From the NCBI GenBank assembly GCA_950097265.1, contig CATNDJ010000003.1, positions 7,213 through 71,212 on the forward strand: a DNA stretch of 64,000 bases, written 5' to 3'. Position 1 is the stretch's first letter; each line of letters begins with the position of its first letter. Below, piece by piece: positions 61,635 to 64,000 of the stretch. The notes beneath the pieces are model-generated. The model was not told where the DNA came from. It ran no database searches and saw only the letters and a list, made by a program, of their open reading frames with translations. This DNA comes from an uncultured Oscillibacter sp. GTDB lineage: Bacteria > Bacillota > Clostridia > Oscillospirales > Oscillospiraceae. A program made the position numbers and the translations under genes.

Positions 61635-63363
61635 CGCAATCTGCTTACAGGCCGTGACGGCGGAGCTGCGGCCCCAGCTGACGGGCCTCCGGGTGGACAA
61701 GGTCCAGCAGCCCGCCCGGGACCAGGTGGTCCTCCTCTTCCGTGGGAAGCGCCTGCTGCTGAACGCCGGGGCGGGGGCCCCCCGGCTGCAACTGACGGAA
61801 GTCCTCCGGGACAACCCGGCGGAGCCCCCCATGTTCTGTATGCTTCTCCGAAAGCACCTCTCCGGTGCCCGGTTGGCGGGCCTGACCCAGCCCCCCCTGG
61901 AGCGGCTGGTGAAAATCGAGTTCGACGCCTCCGACGAGCTGGGCCGGGCGGGAAAGCGCACCCTGGTGCTGGAGGCCATGGGCCGCCGGTCCAACCTCAT
62001 CCTGCTGGACGGGGAGGACCGGATTATCGACAGCCTCCGCCGGGTGGACGCGGACATGTCCGCCGCGCGGCAGGTGCTGCCCGGCCTCTTCTACCAGCCC
62101 CCGGCCTCCACGGGGCGCCTCCCCTTCCTGGAGGAGACGGAGGCGGGCTTCGCCGCCCGTCTCAAAGCCGCCCCGGCGGAGAAGACCCTGGACGGCTTTC
62201 TGCTGGACAGCTACTTCGGCCTCTCCCCCCTCATGGCCCGGGAGCTCAGCTTCCGGGCGGCGGGGGACACGGACGCCCGGGTCTTCCAGCTGGGGGCCCC
62301 CGGCCCCCTGTGGCGGGCCCTGGAGGATTTGCAGGGCCGGGTCCGGGAAAACCGCTTTACCCCCGTCTGCCTCCTCCGGGACGGGAAGCCCCTGGACTTC
62401 GCCTGCGTTCCCGTGGGCCAGTACGGCGGCGCGGCGGAGTGCGTGACCTATGACAGCTTCTCCGCCCTGCTGGACGCCTTCTATGCCGCCCGGGAAAAAC
62501 AGGAGCGGGCCCGCCAGCGGGGGGCGGACCTCCTTCGGGCCGCCTCCACGGCCCGGGACCGCCTCCGGCGGAAGCTGGCCCTCCAGGAGAAGGAGTACGC
62601 GGCCACCCAGGACCGGGACAAGCTCCGTATCCAGGGGGACCTGATCACCGCCAATCTCTACCGGATGGAGCGGGGGCAGTCCCGGCTGGAGTGCGAAAAT
62701 TACTATGAGGACAACACCCCGGCCACCGTCCCTCTGGACCCCCTGCTGACCCCCCAGCAGAACGCCGCCAAGTACTACAAGCGCTACGCCAAGGCCAAGA
62801 CGGCGGAAAAATACCTCCGGGAACAGATGGACCTGGCAAAGCGGGATCTGGAGTACCTGGAGAGCGTCCTGGCGGAAATTGCCCGGGCGGAAACGGAGGC
62901 GGATTACCTGGACATTCGGGCCGAGCTCCGGGAGGCGGGCTTCCTCAAAAAGCAGGGCCGGGGGAAGAAGGAGAAGTCCCGCCCCGCCGCCCCCTGGGAG
63001 TTCCGCACGTCCTCGGGACTCCGGGTGCTGGTGGGCCGGAACAACCGCCAGAACGACAAGCTGACCCTCAAGGACGCGGACCGCCGGGACCTCTGGTTCC
63101 ACACCCAGAAGATCCACGGGTCCCACGTCATCCTCCGCTGCGCCGGGCGGGCCCCCTCGGAAGAGGACGTGGCCCAGGCCGCCATGCTGGCCGCCTGGTT
63201 CTCCCAGGCCCGGGAGAGCGGGAACGTGCCGGTGGACTATACCGAGGTCCGGGACGTGAAAAAGCCCGCCGGAGGCCGGCCGGGCATGGTGGTCTACACC
63301 GCGTACCGCACCGTAAACGTCACGCCGGAGGAAGCGGCGGTGGAACGGCTGAAGGTCAAATGA
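61624..63363 (+). CDS. rqcH: Ribosome quality control protein RqcH (NFACT family)
   Basis: A 579-residue NFACT protein, the bacterial Rqc2. It binds stalled 50S subunits and adds C-terminal alanine tails that mark unfinished chains for degradation. The N-terminal domain begins MAIDAICLQAVTAELRPQLT, a coiled coil lies in the middle (about residues 275-435), and the NFACT-R domain carries RDLWFHTQKIHGSHVILRC. Older annotations call this family fibronectin-binding protein. It overlaps mrnC and ends before a terminator. Confidence 0.94.
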   Translation: MAIDAICLQAVTAELRPQLTGLRVDKVQQPARDQVVLLFRGKRLLLNAGAGAPRLQLTEVLRDNPAEPPMFCMLLRKHLSGARLAGLTQPPLERLVKIEFDASDELGRAGKRTLVLEAMGRRSNLILLDGEDRIIDSLRRVDADMSAARQVLPGLFYQPPASTGRLPFLEETEAGFAARLKAAPAEKTLDGFLLDSYFGLSPLMARELSFRAAGDTDARVFQLGAPGPLWRALEDLQGRVRENRFTPVCLLRDGKPLDFACVPVGQYGGAAECVTYDSFSALLDAFYAAREKQERARQRGADLLRAASTARDRLRRKLALQEKEYAATQDRDKLRIQGDLITANLYRMERGQSRLECENYYEDNTPATVPLDPLLTPQQNAAKYYKRYAKAKTAEKYLREQMDLAKRDLEYLESVLAEIARAETEADYLDIRAELREAGFLKKQGRGKKEKSRPAAPWEFRTSSGLRVLVGRNNRQNDKLTLKDADRRDLWFHTQKIHGSHVILRCAGRAPSEEDVAQAAMLAAWFSQARESGNVPVDYTEVRDVKKPAGGRPGMVVYTAYRTVNVTPEEAAVERLKVK

Positions 63364-63394
63364 GGCCCCCGCGGGCCGCGGCGGCAAACGGAAT

Positions 63395-63441
63395 CAAGCG
63401 CCCGGAAGCTCCAGAGCTTCCGGGCGCTTGGCTGTCTTTTT
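63395..63441. terminator. Bidirectional terminator between rqcH and leuS
   Basis: Perfect 16-bp stem CAAGCGCCCGGAAGCT / AGCTTCCGGGCGCTTG with loop CCAG, followed after a short gap by TTTTT. Confidence 0.85.
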
Positions 63442-64000
63442 ACTGGGGCTTCACGATGAGGTTCACCAGGCGGTTCTTGACGAAGATGGTCTTGACCACC
63501 TTCATCCCCGCCGTGGCCTTCTGGACCTTGTCCACCGTCAGGGCGGCCTCCACCACGGCCGCCTCCTCGCTGTCCGTGGGCATGGTGACGGTCCCTTTCA
63601 GCTTCCCGTTTACCTGGACGGCGAAGTCCACCGCGGACGCCACGGTCTTGCTCTCGTCGTAGGCGGGCCAGTCGCTCTGGCAGCACATCTTCCCCGTTTC
63701 GGCGGCAAAGCCGAACCTCTCCCACAGCTCCTCGGTGATGTGGGGGGCGAAGGGGCAGAGGATCTGGAGCAGGGGCTTCATGTCCCCTTTCGTGACTCCG
63801 TTGGCCGTCAGCTCGTTCACCGCCGTCATCATGGCTGCAATGGCCGTGTTCATTTTCAGGCTGTCCACGTCCGAGGTGACCTTTTTGATGGTCCGGTGCA
63901 GGATGGCCTCGTTGGCCGCGCTGGGGTTCGGGTCGTCCTTGGCGGCCTCGGCCAGATTCCACACCCGGTCCAGGAAGCGTTTGGAGCCCTTGACGGCCTC
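63440..64000 (-). CDS. leuS: Leucyl-tRNA synthetase (C-terminal part; 5' end beyond window)
   Basis: The last 186 codons of leucyl-tRNA synthetase, which charges tRNA-Leu. The gene enters from the right edge in frame (EAVKGSKRFLDRVWNLAEAA), so the catalytic Rossmann domain and editing domain lie outside. The visible part is the anticodon-binding helical bundle (CPFAPHITEELWERFGFAAE, FAVQVNGKLKGTVTMPTDSE) and the C-terminal domain ending IFVKNRLVNLIVKPQ. The stop codon lies inside the rqcH terminator region. Confidence 0.96.
   Translation of the reverse strand, partial: EAVKGSKRFLDRVWNLAEAAKDDPNPSAANEAILHRTIKKVTSDVDSLKMNTAIAAMMTAVNELTANGVTKGDMKPLLQILCPFAPHITEELWERFGFAAETGKMCCQSDWPAYDESKTVASAVDFAVQVNGKLKGTVTMPTDSEEAAVVEAALTVDKVQKATAGMKVVKTIFVKNRLVNLIVKPQ

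Overview
The window looks like a chromosomal piece of a GC-rich, anaerobic, low-oxygen-adapted Firmicute of the class Clostridia, most likely an Oscillospiraceae-type gut bacterium. The reasons are the Gram-positive gene orders (holB-ricT, SRP RNA-dnaX-ybaB, ECF sigma/anti-sigma, a fused S10-spc-alpha ribosomal operon with adk-map-KOW-infA), a single-chain pyruvate:ferredoxin oxidoreductase, a selenium (YedE/YedF/DUF3343) cluster, three surface proteins with SLH-like repeats, strong Shine-Dalgarno sequences, and near-consensus sigma-A promoters with 17-bp spacers. The species is an inference; there is no 16S gene here.

Layout. 1-4.7 kb (minus): ricT (cut by the window edge), holB, a type I asparaginase and the selenium cluster. 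5.1-16.99 kb (plus): gap, SRP RNA, dnaX, ybaB and a DUF4127 lipoprotein; then one membrane-protein gene on minus; then an apbE-led operon of a flavin transferase, a NusG domain II protein, a Gx/HepS-I-type membrane protein, an AAA ATPase, a membrane protein and a membrane-anchored M3 peptidase. 17.1-24.4 kb: an S41 peptidase with SLH-like tail, PFOR on minus, and comM. 24.4-35 kb (minus): rpoC and rpoB from their own promoter, a CHAP-SLH protein, two serine tRNAs and a NodB deacetylase. 35.1-51.5 kb (minus): a ribosomal super-operon of 32 genes from rpsJ to rplQ, with secY, adk, map, infA and rpoA inside it. 51.6-64 kb: a third serine tRNA, an HPr-like protein without the phosphorylatable histidine, a YcdB-SLH protein behind an ECF-type promoter, a LacI regulator with an operator in its own leader, queT behind a candidate preQ1 riboswitch, a nitroreductase, an ECF sigma/anti-sigma pair, a CAT-family acetyltransferase, ksgA-mrnC-rqcH, and the 3' end of leuS.

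Most of the window is core information processing: replication clamp loader subunits (holB, dnaX), transcription (rpoA, rpoB, rpoC), ribosome assembly and quality control (r-proteins, ksgA, mrnC, rqcH), and protein export (SRP RNA, secY). The accessory interest lies in the regulatory DNA and small gene sets: a repeated TATTCT-N6-AGAATA motif in the selenium cluster, a possible antisense transcript in the rpoB leader, a structured 208-bp insertion inside the spc genes, an Arg/Gly-rich tail on ribosomal protein S3, and an apbE cassette that resembles part of the Listeria flavin-based extracellular electron transfer locus. No CRISPR array, insertion sequence, prophage or resistance island was seen.
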